Below are positions 1 to 6,688 of a DNA stretch of 10,694 bases, in pieces. The notes beneath the pieces were generated by a model. It was not told where the DNA came from. It did not search any database and saw nothing but the letters and a program-made list of their open reading frames with translations. The stretch is taken from the NCBI GenBank assembly GCA_046729975.1, contig JBKPHS010000060.1, positions 1 to 10,694 of the forward strand, written 5' to 3'. Position 1 is the stretch's first letter. The number at the start of each line of letters is the position of its first letter. A program made the translations under genes and the position numbers. The stretch is from JBKPHS01 sp046729975. GTDB taxonomy: Bacteria; Actinomycetota; Thermoleophilia; Solirubrobacterales; Thermoleophilaceae.

Positions 1-378
1 GCCGTCCTCCCGGGCGGCGAATACGACCGCTGGGACCTCGAGGTCAGGGGCGGTCCGCTGGGGGCCGCGCGCATGCGGATGGGCATCGAGGAGCACGGAG
101 GCGGCAGGCAGCTGGCGCGCTTCCGGATCTGGCCGCGGATCTCGCCCGCCGGGGTTGCCGCCACCCTGCTGCTGGTGGTCCTGTTCGCGGCCGCCACGCT
201 TGACGGCGCCTGGGCCGCCGCGGGGATCCTCGGGCTGCTCGCCGCGGTGCTGGTGGCCCGCGAGGTGCAGGAGTGCGGAGCCGGAACGGCGGCCGTGCTG
301 GACGCGATCGAGAACCCGCGGCCGGCCGGCGCCCCGGCCGTTCCAGGCGCCAGGCGCGCGACACTGGAGCGGGCATGA
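1..378 (+). CDS. C-terminal end of a membrane protein, probably a family 2 glycosyltransferase (5' truncated)
   Basis: The reading frame is open from base 1 and ends with TGA at 376-378, leaving 125 residues of a longer protein. A soluble stretch with the pattern PGGEYDRWDLEVRGG (residues 5-19) is followed by two hydrophobic helices, roughly residues 50-67 and 69-84, and a short Pro/Ala-rich tail. From memory, tails of this kind (WDLEVRGG, then EEHGxGRQLxRxRxWPR, then two helices) occur at the end of large actinobacterial family 2 glycosyltransferases encoded next to ABC exporters. The catalytic domain lies outside the window, so that function is an inference. The internal ATG at 73 is not the start, because the same frame is open upstream of it. 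The stop overlaps the start of the ABC exporter by four bases (ATGA), so the two are probably translationally coupled and co-transcribed. Confidence 0.6.
   Translation, partial: AVLPGGEYDRWDLEVRGGPLGAARMRMGIEEHGGGRQLARFRIWPRISPAGVAATLLLVVLFAAATLDGAWAAAGILGLLAAVLVAREVQECGAGTAAVLDAIENPRPAGAPAVPGARRATLERA
366..369 (+). promoter_or_regulatory. Shine-Dalgarno site of the ABC exporter
   Basis: GGAG lies five bases before the ATG at 375 and inside the end of the preceding gene. It supports 375 as the start over the longer in-frame extension to 273, which would overlap the upstream gene by more than 100 bases. Confidence 0.6.
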
Positions 379-2150
379 GCGAGGCCGGCGGGCTGAGGCC
401 CGGGCTGGCGCGCAGCGTGCTTGGGCAGCTGCGCCCCTACTGGCCGCAGGTCAGCGTCCTCTTCCTGGTGGATCTGCTCGCGACTCCGCTCCTGCTGCTG
501 ACGCCGATCCCGCTCAAGATCGCGGTCGACAGCGTCATCGGCGACCACCCCCTCCCAGGGTTCATCGAGCCGATCGTGCCTGGCTTCGCTAGCAACTCCG
601 AGGTCGGCCTGCTGCTGTTCGTCGCCGGGCTTCAGGTGCTGATAGTGCTTCTGGTCGAGCTGCAGGCGCTCGTCAGCTACGTGCTCCAGACGCGCACGGG
701 CGAGAACCTCACGCTCGGGTTCCGCGCGCGGCTCTTCCGTCACGTCCAGCGGCTCTCGCTCTCCTTCCACGACTCACGCGGCAGCCACGACTCGATCTAT
801 CGCATCCAGTACGACGCGGAGGCGATGCAGCACATCGTGGACAGCACGATCCCGTTCGTGTCCGCCCTGGTCATGCTCTGCTCGGCGGTCTACGTGACGG
901 CGCGCATCAGCTGGCAGCTCGCCGCCATCGCCCTGGCGATCGCCCCGATCCTGTTCATCCTCTCGCGCGTCTACACGCGCCGCGTGCGAAAGCGCTACCA
1001 CGCCCTGAAGGAGCTCGAGAGCTCGTCGCTCGGCGTGCTCCAGGACGTGCTAACGGCGATGCGGGTCGTGAAGGCGTTCGGGCGCGAGCGCGACGAGCAC
1101 GACCGCTACGTCCGCCAGTCGGGCAAGACCGTCAACGCGCGCGTCAGGCTGTCTGCGACGGAGGCCTCTTTCGGGCTGGTCGTGAACCTGGCGATCGCGC
1201 TCGGCACCGCGGCAGTGCTGTTCGTGGGCGTGCGCAGCGTGCAGTCGGGCGTGCTGACGCTCGGCGAGCTGCTCATCGTCATGACCTACCTGTCGCAGCT
1301 CTATGACCCGCTCGAGACGATCAGTCAGAAGGTCGGCGACATGCAGTCGTCGCTCGCCAGCGCCGAGCGCGCATTCGAGTTGCTCGACGAAACCCCGGAC
1401 GTCAAGGAGCGCCAGGACGCCCGCCGGGTGCGACGCGCCCGCGGCGCGATCGCGTTCCAGGACGTGTCGTTCGCGTACGACGGCGAGCATGCGGTGCTCG
1501 AGCGGATCTCGTTCGCCGTCGAGCCCGGCACGCGGGTCGGGATAGCCGGCCGCACAGGCGCGGGCAAGACGACGCTGATGAGCCTGATGACGCGCTTCTA
1601 CGACCCCACGTCGGGGCGCATCCTGCTCGACGGCGTCGACCTCCGCGACTACCGCCTGGCCGACCTGCGCAACCAGTTCGGCATCGTGCTCCAGGAGCCG
1701 ATCCTCTTCTCTACCAGCATCGCCGAGAACATCGCCTACGCCAGGCCCGAGGCGAGTGTCGACGAGGTGGTCAGCGCCGCCGCCGCAGCCAACGCCCACG
1801 GCTTCATCGTGGACCTGCCCGACGGCTACGGGACCGTCGTGGGCGAGCGGGGCATGCGCCTGTCGGGCGGCGAGCGCCAGCGCATCGCGCTCGCACGCGC
1901 CTTCCTCAAGGACGCCCCGATCCTGATCCTCGACGAGCCCACCAGCTCCGTGGACGTGAAGACCGAGGCGACGATCATGGACGCCATCGTCCGCCTGATG
2001 GAGGGACGGACCTCGCTGATGATCGCCCACCGGCTCAGCACGCTCGAGATCTGCGACGCGCGCGTGGAGCTCGACGCGGGCAGGGTGGTCGAGGCGAGCG
2101 GCTCGCTGGCCGCGCCGGCGCCTTCGCCTGAGCCGGCGCGCGTTGCCTGA
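375..2150 (+). CDS. ABC exporter, fused membrane and ATPase domains (MsbA/ABCB type)
   Basis: This 591-residue half-transporter should work as a homodimer in the cytoplasmic membrane and use ATP to move a lipid, glycolipid or other hydrophobic substrate outward. The membrane domain spans about residues 20-320, with hydrophobic segments near 26-48, 77-103, 158-178, 180-198, 262-285 and 292-312. The nucleotide-binding domain follows from about 357. It is intact: Walker A GRTGAGKTT at 392-400 (Lys398), Q-loop Gln440, signature LSGGERQ at 496-502, Walker B ILILDEP with Asp520 and Glu521, and H-loop His552. The length fits the family. The start at 375 has an SD site and overlaps the previous stop (ATGA). 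Lying between a probable glycosyltransferase and GT-B-like/deacetylase genes, it most plausibly flips or exports a glycan-linked lipid, as MsbA and PglK do. The substrate cannot be read from sequence, and a drug or peptide exporter remains possible. Confidence 0.93.
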   Translation: MSEAGGLRPGLARSVLGQLRPYWPQVSVLFLVDLLATPLLLLTPIPLKIAVDSVIGDHPLPGFIEPIVPGFASNSEVGLLLFVAGLQVLIVLLVELQALVSYVLQTRTGENLTLGFRARLFRHVQRLSLSFHDSRGSHDSIYRIQYDAEAMQHIVDSTIPFVSALVMLCSAVYVTARISWQLAAIALAIAPILFILSRVYTRRVRKRYHALKELESSSLGVLQDVLTAMRVVKAFGRERDEHDRYVRQSGKTVNARVRLSATEASFGLVVNLAIALGTAAVLFVGVRSVQSGVLTLGELLIVMTYLSQLYDPLETISQKVGDMQSSLASAERAFELLDETPDVKERQDARRVRRARGAIAFQDVSFAYDGEHAVLERISFAVEPGTRVGIAGRTGAGKTTLMSLMTRFYDPTSGRILLDGVDLRDYRLADLRNQFGIVLQEPILFSTSIAENIAYARPEASVDEVVSAAAAANAHGFIVDLPDGYGTVVGERGMRLSGGERQRIALARAFLKDAPILILDEPTSSVDVKTEATIMDAIVRLMEGRTSLMIAHRLSTLEICDARVELDAGRVVEASGSLAAPAPSPEPARVA

Positions 2151-2162
2151 GCCGCGCCCGCG

Positions 2163-3302
2163 ATGACCACCGTCTGCATTGCTCCGCTGACGTTGGGCTA
2201 CCCAGAGGGGGGCGGCCATTTCTGGGAGTACCTCAACTGGGCGCTCGGGCTGCAAGCCCTCGGTTGCCGGGTCGTCTGGCTAGAGGACATCGGCGAGCTG
2301 GCGGCCAGCAGGCCCCGGCAGGAGGTGGAGGCGGACATCGCCATCCTCAAGGAGCGCCTAGAGCGCCATGGGCTACGAGATTCCCTCGCGCTCGCCTCCT
2401 TCCACCGCCCGCCGCTCGACCCGGCGCTCACGGAAGGATGCCTCGATCTCGACGCCGCCTGCGAGGCTGAGCTGCTGCTCGACTTCGCCTACGACACGCC
2501 CGCAGACGCGGTCGGAAGGTTCCGCCGCTCCGCGGTCGTCGATCTCGACCCCGGTCTGCTGCAGATGTGGATCAGCAGCGGTGACATGAACGTCGCCCCC
2601 CACGACCTGTACTTCACGACTGGCGAGACAGTGGGCACGCCGTCCGCTCCGATTCCCGACTGCGGTGTCGAGTGGACCCATACCGCGCCCGCGGTCTTCC
2701 TTCCCGCGTGGCCGCCGGCGCCGGCAAGTGACTCCTCCGCCTACACCACCGTCACCAACTGGTGGGAGGCGTCGATCGAGTTCGACGGAAGGGTCGTGGC
2801 GAACGACAAGCGAAGCGCTTTCCTCAGGTACGCCGACCTCCCCTCGCGGAGCCCGAGACCGCTCGAGCTGGCCATGACCCTCGACGACTACACCGAAGCC
2901 ACGGACTGCCGCCTCCTGGAGGATCGGGGGTGGCGCGTCGCGGACGCCTGGAAGGTGGCCTCGAGCCCCGAGCGCTACCGCGCATACATCCAGGGCTCGC
3001 GCGGCGAGTTCAGCTGCGCGAAGCCCTCGTGCGCGCTCCTCCAGAACGGCTGGATCAGCAACCGCACCCTGTGCTACCTGGCGAGCGCGAAGCCCGCGGT
3101 CGTGGAGCACACCGGCCCGAGTCGGCTGCTCGCGGACTCCGAGGGCCTGTTCCGGTTCAGAACGCTCGACGAGGCGGCCGTCGCGCTCGAGGCCGTCGAG
3201 TCGGACTACGAGCGGCATTGCCGCGCGGCGCGCGCGCTCGCGGAGGAGCGCTTCGACGCGGAGAAGGTGCTCTCGCGGATGCTGGAGCTGGCGCTCACGT
3301 GA
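2163..3302 (+). CDS. GT-B-like glycosyltransferase-family protein of unknown substrate (paralogue A)
   Basis: This is a 379-residue soluble protein with no signal peptide. I do not recognise a named function. An N-terminal Rossmann-like half starts with a beta strand (TVCIAPLTLGY), then a Gly-rich loop and an LGLQALGCRVVWLED segment (about 28-42) typical of glycosyltransferase or glycan-modifying folds. The C-terminal half carries NGWISNRT at 295-302, then CYLASAKP, and ends in an ALAEERFD/KVL helix. It is related along its length to the proteins at 4031-5170 and 5173-6351 (shared WLED/YLED, DLDP/DTDP, GETV/GENI, SxxEFS/GxAK, YLAS), but is the most diverged: Val-Asp-Leu-Asp-Pro replaces Ile-Asp-Thr-Asp-Pro and the TGF...PTG loop is altered. 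It starts 12 bases after the exporter stop without an obvious SD site and overlaps the deacetylase by four bases. A retaining GT-B or CgeB-like role is an inference. Confidence 0.75.
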   Translation: MTTVCIAPLTLGYPEGGGHFWEYLNWALGLQALGCRVVWLEDIGELAASRPRQEVEADIAILKERLERHGLRDSLALASFHRPPLDPALTEGCLDLDAACEAELLLDFAYDTPADAVGRFRRSAVVDLDPGLLQMWISSGDMNVAPHDLYFTTGETVGTPSAPIPDCGVEWTHTAPAVFLPAWPPAPASDSSAYTTVTNWWEASIEFDGRVVANDKRSAFLRYADLPSRSPRPLELAMTLDDYTEATDCRLLEDRGWRVADAWKVASSPERYRAYIQGSRGEFSCAKPSCALLQNGWISNRTLCYLASAKPAVVEHTGPSRLLADSEGLFRFRTLDEAAVALEAVESDYERHCRAARALAEERFDAEKVLSRMLELALT

Positions 3303-4027
3303 GCGCGCGCAGCGTCACGATCCTCGGCTACCACAAGGTGGGGCCGCCGTCGCCGGACGCCTGGGAGACCTGGTACCACGTCCCGGAGAACGTGTTCGTC
3401 GCCCATCTGCGCCACCTGCGCGAGAGCGGCTGGGATCCGATCGACCTCCGAGCGCTCCTGCGCGGGCTCGCGGACCCCGAGAGCCTGCCGGAGCGGGCAG
3501 CACTGATCACGTTCGACGATGGCTACCGCTCCGTGCGGGATGTCGCGCTCCCGCGCTTGCTCGAGCTCGAATGGCCCGCGGTGCTATTCGTGCCGACGGA
3601 GTACGTCGGCCGGCGCAACTTCTTCGACGACGGCAGCGAGCCGGAGGAGCCGCTCTGCGACTGGCACGAACTCCGCGAGCTCGTCGATTCGGGCGTCGCC
3701 GTGCAGTCGCACGCTGCCTCCCACCGTGCGTTCTCGGAGCTCGATCCGGCGGCGCGAGAAAGCGAGCTCGTGCGCTCCAAGGCCGCGCTCGAGGCCGGAC
3801 TCGGCGAGCCGGTCGAGCTGATCGCCTACCCGTACGGGGATGACGCCGGCAGCCCGCCCGCGCTGCGCACCGCTCTCGGCAGGGCCGGCTATCGCGCGGC
3901 CTGCCTCTACGGCGGTGTGACCAACCTGATGCCGGGAGCGGACCCGTACCGTCTCGAGCGACTCGCCATGGGACCCGACACCGATCTGGCGCAGTGCCTC
4001 GACGGCGTTCTGAAGCAATCTGACTGA
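3299..4027 (+). CDS. Polysaccharide deacetylase (NodB homology domain, carbohydrate esterase family 4 type)
   Basis: This 242-residue enzyme should remove N-acetyl (or O-acetyl) groups from a sugar by metal-dependent hydrolysis. The NodB motifs are present: TFDDG at 71-75, with Asp73 as catalytic base and Asp74 as metal ligand; SHxxxH with metal ligands His138 and His142; and AYPYG at 176-180. The opening ILGYHKVG is typical of the PgaB/IcaB-like branch. The frame is open far upstream, but that part is a shadow of gene A. The GTG at 3299 forms a GTGA overlap with the stop of A, has GGAG 11 bases upstream and gives a natural N-terminus. There is no signal peptide or membrane segment, so the enzyme appears cytoplasmic, unlike most secreted members. 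Its place between two GT-B-like paralogues and downstream of an exporter suggests it acts on a precursor before export. Confidence 0.88.
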   Translation: MSARSVTILGYHKVGPPSPDAWETWYHVPENVFVAHLRHLRESGWDPIDLRALLRGLADPESLPERAALITFDDGYRSVRDVALPRLLELEWPAVLFVPTEYVGRRNFFDDGSEPEEPLCDWHELRELVDSGVAVQSHAASHRAFSELDPAARESELVRSKAALEAGLGEPVELIAYPYGDDAGSPPALRTALGRAGYRAACLYGGVTNLMPGADPYRLERLAMGPDTDLAQCLDGVLKQSD

Positions 4028-4030
4028 CGC

Positions 4031-5170
4031 GTGGCGGGACGGAGGCTGATACTCGCCGGGATCGTCGGCCGCTACCCGGTGGGCGGGGTGACCTGGTGCG
4101 CGCTCCAGTACATCGCCGGCTTCCAGCGCCTCGGCTGGGAGGTGTTCTACTTGGAGGACACCGGCGAATGCAACTTCGATCCGGTGCAGAACGCGATCGC
4201 CACCGACCCCTCGTACGCGGTCGGCTACATCCAGCGCGAGCTCCGACGGGTAGGGCTCGATGACGCCTGGGCGTACGTGGACTACGAGGGCGGCTACCAC
4301 GGCAAGAGCCCGGAGGAGGTGGCCGAGGTCTGCCGCGGCGCCGACCTGATGGTCAACCTGTCGGGCGGCTGCTGGTTCGTGCGGCCCGAGTACGAGCAGC
4401 TACCGAAGGTCTTCATCGACACCGACCCCGGCTTCACCCAGCAGGCGATCGCGGACGCTGGCGAGGGCTGGTACCGGGACTTCTTCGCCGCGCACGACGC
4501 GCTGTTCACGTTCGCTCTCAACGTCGGCGGCGAGAACTGTGGCCTGGCGGAGACGCCCTTTCGCTGGCACCCGACGGTCCAGCCGGTCGACCTCGGGTTC
4601 TGGCCGCTTGAGCCGGCGCGGTCCGACGCGCCGTTCACGACGATCCTGAGCTGGACCACCGACAGCTTCCCGGGGATGGGCAAGGGCAAGGGTGACGAGC
4701 TGCGACGCCTGATCGCCCTACCCCAGCGCATCGACGAGCGAATCGTGCTGGCGATCGCCGGCCAGCCGCCGTCCGAAGAGCTCGCGGAGCACGGCTGGGA
4801 GCTGATCGACGCGGTGCAGGCGACCATCGACACCGAGTCCTACAGGCGCTTCATCCAGGCCTCGAAGGCTGAGCTCGGCTTCGCGAAGGCCATGTACGTG
4901 GAGACGCGCAGCGGATGGTTCAGCGACCGCACGCAGTGCTACCTCGCGAGCGGGCGGCCCGCGCTCGTGCGCGACACGGGCTTCGGCGACGCGATCCCGA
5001 CGGGCGACGGACTGCTCGCGTTCGAGGATGCGGACGGCATCGTCGAGGGCATCGAGCGGATCGGGGGCGACTACGCGCGCCACAGCCGGCGAGCGCGCGC
5101 GCTCGCCGAGGAGCACTTCGACGCTCCCAGGGTGCTGCGCGCGCTGCTCGAGACGGCGGCCGTCGCGTGA
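4031..5170 (+). CDS. GT-B-like glycosyltransferase-family protein of unknown substrate (paralogue B)
   Basis: This 379-residue protein has no signal peptide or membrane segment. The N-terminal part (RLILAGIVGRYPVGG, then LQYIAGFQRLGWEVFYLED) has the beta strand, Gly-rich loop and helix of a GT-B N-domain. A central block reads DLMVNLSGG, then VFIDTDPGFTQ. The C-terminal domain has a SKAELGFAK segment, then SGWFSDRTQCYLASGRP at 294-310, a DTGFGDAIPTGDGLLAF loop and a terminal AEEHFD helix. The loop resembles the nucleotide-sugar-binding end of GT-B enzymes, but no canonical EX7E motif was found, so catalysis is inferred rather than shown. It is closer to the minus-strand paralogue C than to A. 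The start is a GTG three bases after the deacetylase stop, with no clear SD site, which suggests reinitiation or coupling. Its stop lies two bases from the stop of C, which runs the other way. Confidence 0.75.
   Translation: MAGRRLILAGIVGRYPVGGVTWCALQYIAGFQRLGWEVFYLEDTGECNFDPVQNAIATDPSYAVGYIQRELRRVGLDDAWAYVDYEGGYHGKSPEEVAEVCRGADLMVNLSGGCWFVRPEYEQLPKVFIDTDPGFTQQAIADAGEGWYRDFFAAHDALFTFALNVGGENCGLAETPFRWHPTVQPVDLGFWPLEPARSDAPFTTILSWTTDSFPGMGKGKGDELRRLIALPQRIDERIVLAIAGQPPSEELAEHGWELIDAVQATIDTESYRRFIQASKAELGFAKAMYVETRSGWFSDRTQCYLASGRPALVRDTGFGDAIPTGDGLLAFEDADGIVEGIERIGGDYARHSRRARALAEEHFDAPRVLRALLETAAVA
4938..4953 (+). repeat. Left arm of a second inverted match between paralogues B and C (16 bp)
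   Basis: GCTACCTCGCGAGCGG, encoding part of YLASGR in B, is the exact reverse complement of 5393-5408 in C. It reflects conservation of the YLASGRP block in opposite orientation rather than an independent element. Confidence 0.8.
5103..5122 (+). repeat. Left arm of a perfect 20-bp inverted repeat
   Basis: The sequence TCGCCGAGGAGCACTTCGAC lies in the 3' end of paralogue B and encodes its AEEHFD motif. The exact reverse complement is at 5224-5243 in convergent paralogue C, 101 bases away. The match stops at both flanks, then partial similarity continues. It arises because homologous conserved segments face each other. Confidence 0.9.
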
Positions 5171-5172
5171 GC

Positions 5173-6351
5173 TCAGGCGGCGCTCATCGCCTCCTCGACG
5201 AGCCGCCCGAGCACCTTGCGAGAGTCGAAGTGCTCCTCGGCGACCTCCCTGGCGTCCCGGCAGTGAGCCGCATAGCCCGCGTCGAGCTCGTCGATCGCGG
5301 CAACCGCTGCGTCGGGCGTGTCGAACGCGAGGACTCCCGCACCCGTCGGAAGCCATGCGGAGAATCCCGTGTCCTGCGTGATCACCGGCCGTCCGCTCGC
5401 GAGGTAGCCGGTGCTGCGCTCGCTGAACCACCCGCTGCGACTCGTCACGTAGCCCTGCTTGGCCACGCTGAACTCCGCCTTGGAGCGCCCGATGAAGCGC
5501 TGGTAGGCGGCAAGGTCGCGGGTGGGGCCGCGCGAGTCGCGCACCCCCCAGCCTCGCCCGGCGAGCCAGCGGCGCACGTCCGGCGTGCTGCCGACGGCCA
5601 GGTCGAAGACGCGTCCGGCCCGCTGCGGAAGGTCCAGGTAGTCGCGAAAGGAGTCGGACTTCATCCCGTAGCGGACGCCACCGTGCTCGCGCGCGGTGTA
5701 GCTGTCCCATTGCATGACCGTGCTGAACTTGCCCAGGATCGGGCCGGGGGTGACCGGCCATGCATCGAGCACAACCGGCTGGCGTGTGGCGCGCCAGGGA
5801 AAGCCGTCTTCCGGTATCGCGGAGCGACCGTCCTGGATGTTCTCGCCGAAGCTGAAGAAGGCGGTGTGGTGGCGCGCCAGCTCGCGCGCGTCCTCGTCGG
5901 TGAGATGCTCGATCTGCGTGAAGGCGGGATCGGTGTCAATCAGGACCCGCACAGGCGTCTCGAGGAGCCACGGACGCAACGGGCCTGCGCAGGAGAGGTT
6001 CAGCAGCAGGTCGGCGGTCCGCCAAAGCTCGCCAACGCGTCGGGCGCAAGGCCCGAGCCACCGCGAGGAGTGCGCGTCGTGGTAGGCGAAGCGCGGACCG
6101 ATTTCGAGGCTCTCGAATGCGCGCGCCGCAAAGCGCAGCCCGTAGCTCGGGTCGGCATCCGTGACGTCCCGATCCGGGTCGTAGCAGGACGGATAGTCGT
6201 CGCTGTCCTCGAGGAAGTAGACGTCGTGGCCCAGCCGCTGGAGGCCGAGCACGTACTGGAGGTGATGCCAGGCGAAGCCCGCGAGGGGGCCGCGCACCAG
6301 GTAACCCAGCACCAGGATGCGCAACCCGCTCGCGCTCACGCCGTCAACCAC
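5173..6351 (-). CDS. GT-B-like glycosyltransferase-family protein of unknown substrate (paralogue C)
   Basis: This 392-residue soluble protein is homologous to the two plus-strand genes at 4031-5170 (closer) and 2163-3302. In order it shows a GLRILVLGYLVRG N-terminal strand and loop, LQYVLGLQRLGHDVYFLED, a DLLLNLSCAG block, VLIDTDPAFTQ, an FFSFGENI segment, SKAEFSVAK, SGWFSERSTGYLASGRP at 306-322, and a DTGFSAWLPTGAGVLAF loop before the terminal AEEHFD helix. A Gly replaces the Cys found in A and B just before YLAS. The start is uncertain: GTG at 6351 gives 392 residues, while GTG at 6339 gives a 388-residue protein beginning SASGLRIL. Neither has a clear SD site. The gene is 36 bases downstream of the small exported-protein gene on the same strand and probably shares its transcript. 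Its stop almost abuts that of B. Confidence 0.75.
   Translation of the reverse strand: MVDGVSASGLRILVLGYLVRGPLAGFAWHHLQYVLGLQRLGHDVYFLEDSDDYPSCYDPDRDVTDADPSYGLRFAARAFESLEIGPRFAYHDAHSSRWLGPCARRVGELWRTADLLLNLSCAGPLRPWLLETPVRVLIDTDPAFTQIEHLTDEDARELARHHTAFFSFGENIQDGRSAIPEDGFPWRATRQPVVLDAWPVTPGPILGKFSTVMQWDSYTAREHGGVRYGMKSDSFRDYLDLPQRAGRVFDLAVGSTPDVRRWLAGRGWGVRDSRGPTRDLAAYQRFIGRSKAEFSVAKQGYVTSRSGWFSERSTGYLASGRPVITQDTGFSAWLPTGAGVLAFDTPDAAVAAIDELDAGYAAHCRDAREVAEEHFDSRKVLGRLVEEAMSAA
5224..5243 (-). repeat. Right arm of the perfect 20-bp inverted repeat
   Basis: This is the reverse complement of 5103-5122, located in the 3' end of paralogue C. Read-through transcripts from either side could pair across the 101-base spacer that contains both stop codons. 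No U-rich tract follows, so it is not a classical intrinsic terminator. Confidence 0.9.
5393..5408 (-). repeat. Right arm of the 16-bp inverted match between B and C
   Basis: This is the exact reverse complement of 4938-4953, within the YLASGRP codons of paralogue C. It nests outside the 20-bp inverted repeat and is centred on the same convergent junction. Confidence 0.8.
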
Positions 6352-6387
6352 GCCCGCGCCGGCTGTCCGGGTCGCGTGCGCTCGGGA

Positions 6388-6648
6388 CTACTTGCAGGGA
6401 ATGGACGCGGTGTAGTCGCAGATGATCGTCAACAGGCCGCGGACCGTTCCCTGATCGGTCTGGTTCGCTCCGATCTTGCCGTTGAGGTTCCTCACGTTCG
6501 CGTTGAGCTGCCTGAGCTGACTGACGATCTGCGTGTTGGTGGACGCCGCGTCCGCACTCTGCGGCGCCGCGGCCGAGCCGAGCGCGAAGCCGATCGCGGT
6601 GCTGAGGGCCACCGCCACGAGGACAACGATGAGCAACTGTCGGGTCAT
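6388..6648 (-). CDS. Small exported or membrane-anchored protein with a polar helical tail
   Basis: This 86-residue protein is of unknown function. Residues 5-24 form a strong hydrophobic helix after Thr-Arg (MTRQLLIVVLVAVALSTAIG), followed by a small-residue stretch with a possible signal-peptidase site near SADA-A (34/35). The mature part (about 35-86) is Asn/Gln-rich with leucines spaced like a short coiled coil (QLRQLNANVRNLNGKIG) and ends with Cys77 and Cys85, which could form a disulfide outside the cell. The frame is open to 6855, but the ATG at 6648 is the start because an exceptionally good SD site lies six bases upstream and the extra sequence is a shadow of the divergent GT4 gene. 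It precedes paralogue C by 36 bases on the same strand. The real gene could encode either a secreted protein or an N-terminally anchored one. Confidence 0.78.
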   Translation of the reverse strand: MTRQLLIVVLVAVALSTAIGFALGSAAAPQSADAASTNTQIVSQLRQLNANVRNLNGKIGANQTDQGTVRGLLTIICDYTASIPCK

Positions 6649-6688
6649 CTGGAACACCTCCCGTTGGATGGTCGAAGCAGCCGATCTT
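6649..6688. promoter_or_regulatory. Short divergent intergenic region
   Basis: Only 40 bases separate the minus-strand small-protein gene from the plus-strand GT4 gene. Any promoters must overlap the coding ends. On the minus strand, TAAGAT (6689-6684) could be a -10 element, giving a leader of about 30 bases that includes the SD site, but I see no convincing -35 box at proper spacing. No plus-strand promoter is evident. Confidence 0.3.
6655..6662 (-). promoter_or_regulatory. Strong Shine-Dalgarno site of the small exported protein
   Basis: On the minus strand the sequence reads GGGAGGTG, six bases before the ATG at 6648. It is the best ribosome-binding site in the window and fixes the start of the 86-residue protein, suggesting it is made at a high level. 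Confidence 0.8.

Noticed and set aside
273..374. Upstream extension of the ABC exporter frame
   Set aside because: It is an Arg/Gly-rich out-of-frame reading of the preceding gene; ATG 375 has a good SD site and the ATGA overlap.
1050..2255. 401-codon open frame on the minus strand, antisense to the ABC exporter
   Set aside because: It covers the exporter ATPase domain with all its motifs on the plus strand; the antisense product is His/Arg/Val-rich without recognisable domains.
2762..3298. Upstream extension of the deacetylase frame
   Set aside because: This part is an out-of-frame reading of paralogue A; GTG 3299 with the GTGA overlap and a complete NodB domain is the supported start.
5171..5172. 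Classical rho-independent terminator at the convergent B/C junction
   Set aside because: The gap is two bases and no GC hairpin with a following T-tract is present; only the wide inverted repeat made by the paralogues is seen.
4718..5761. 347-codon minus-strand frame spanning the B/C junction
   Set aside because: It is a shadow of B on one side and an out-of-frame reading of C on the other, so neither half has its own protein signal.
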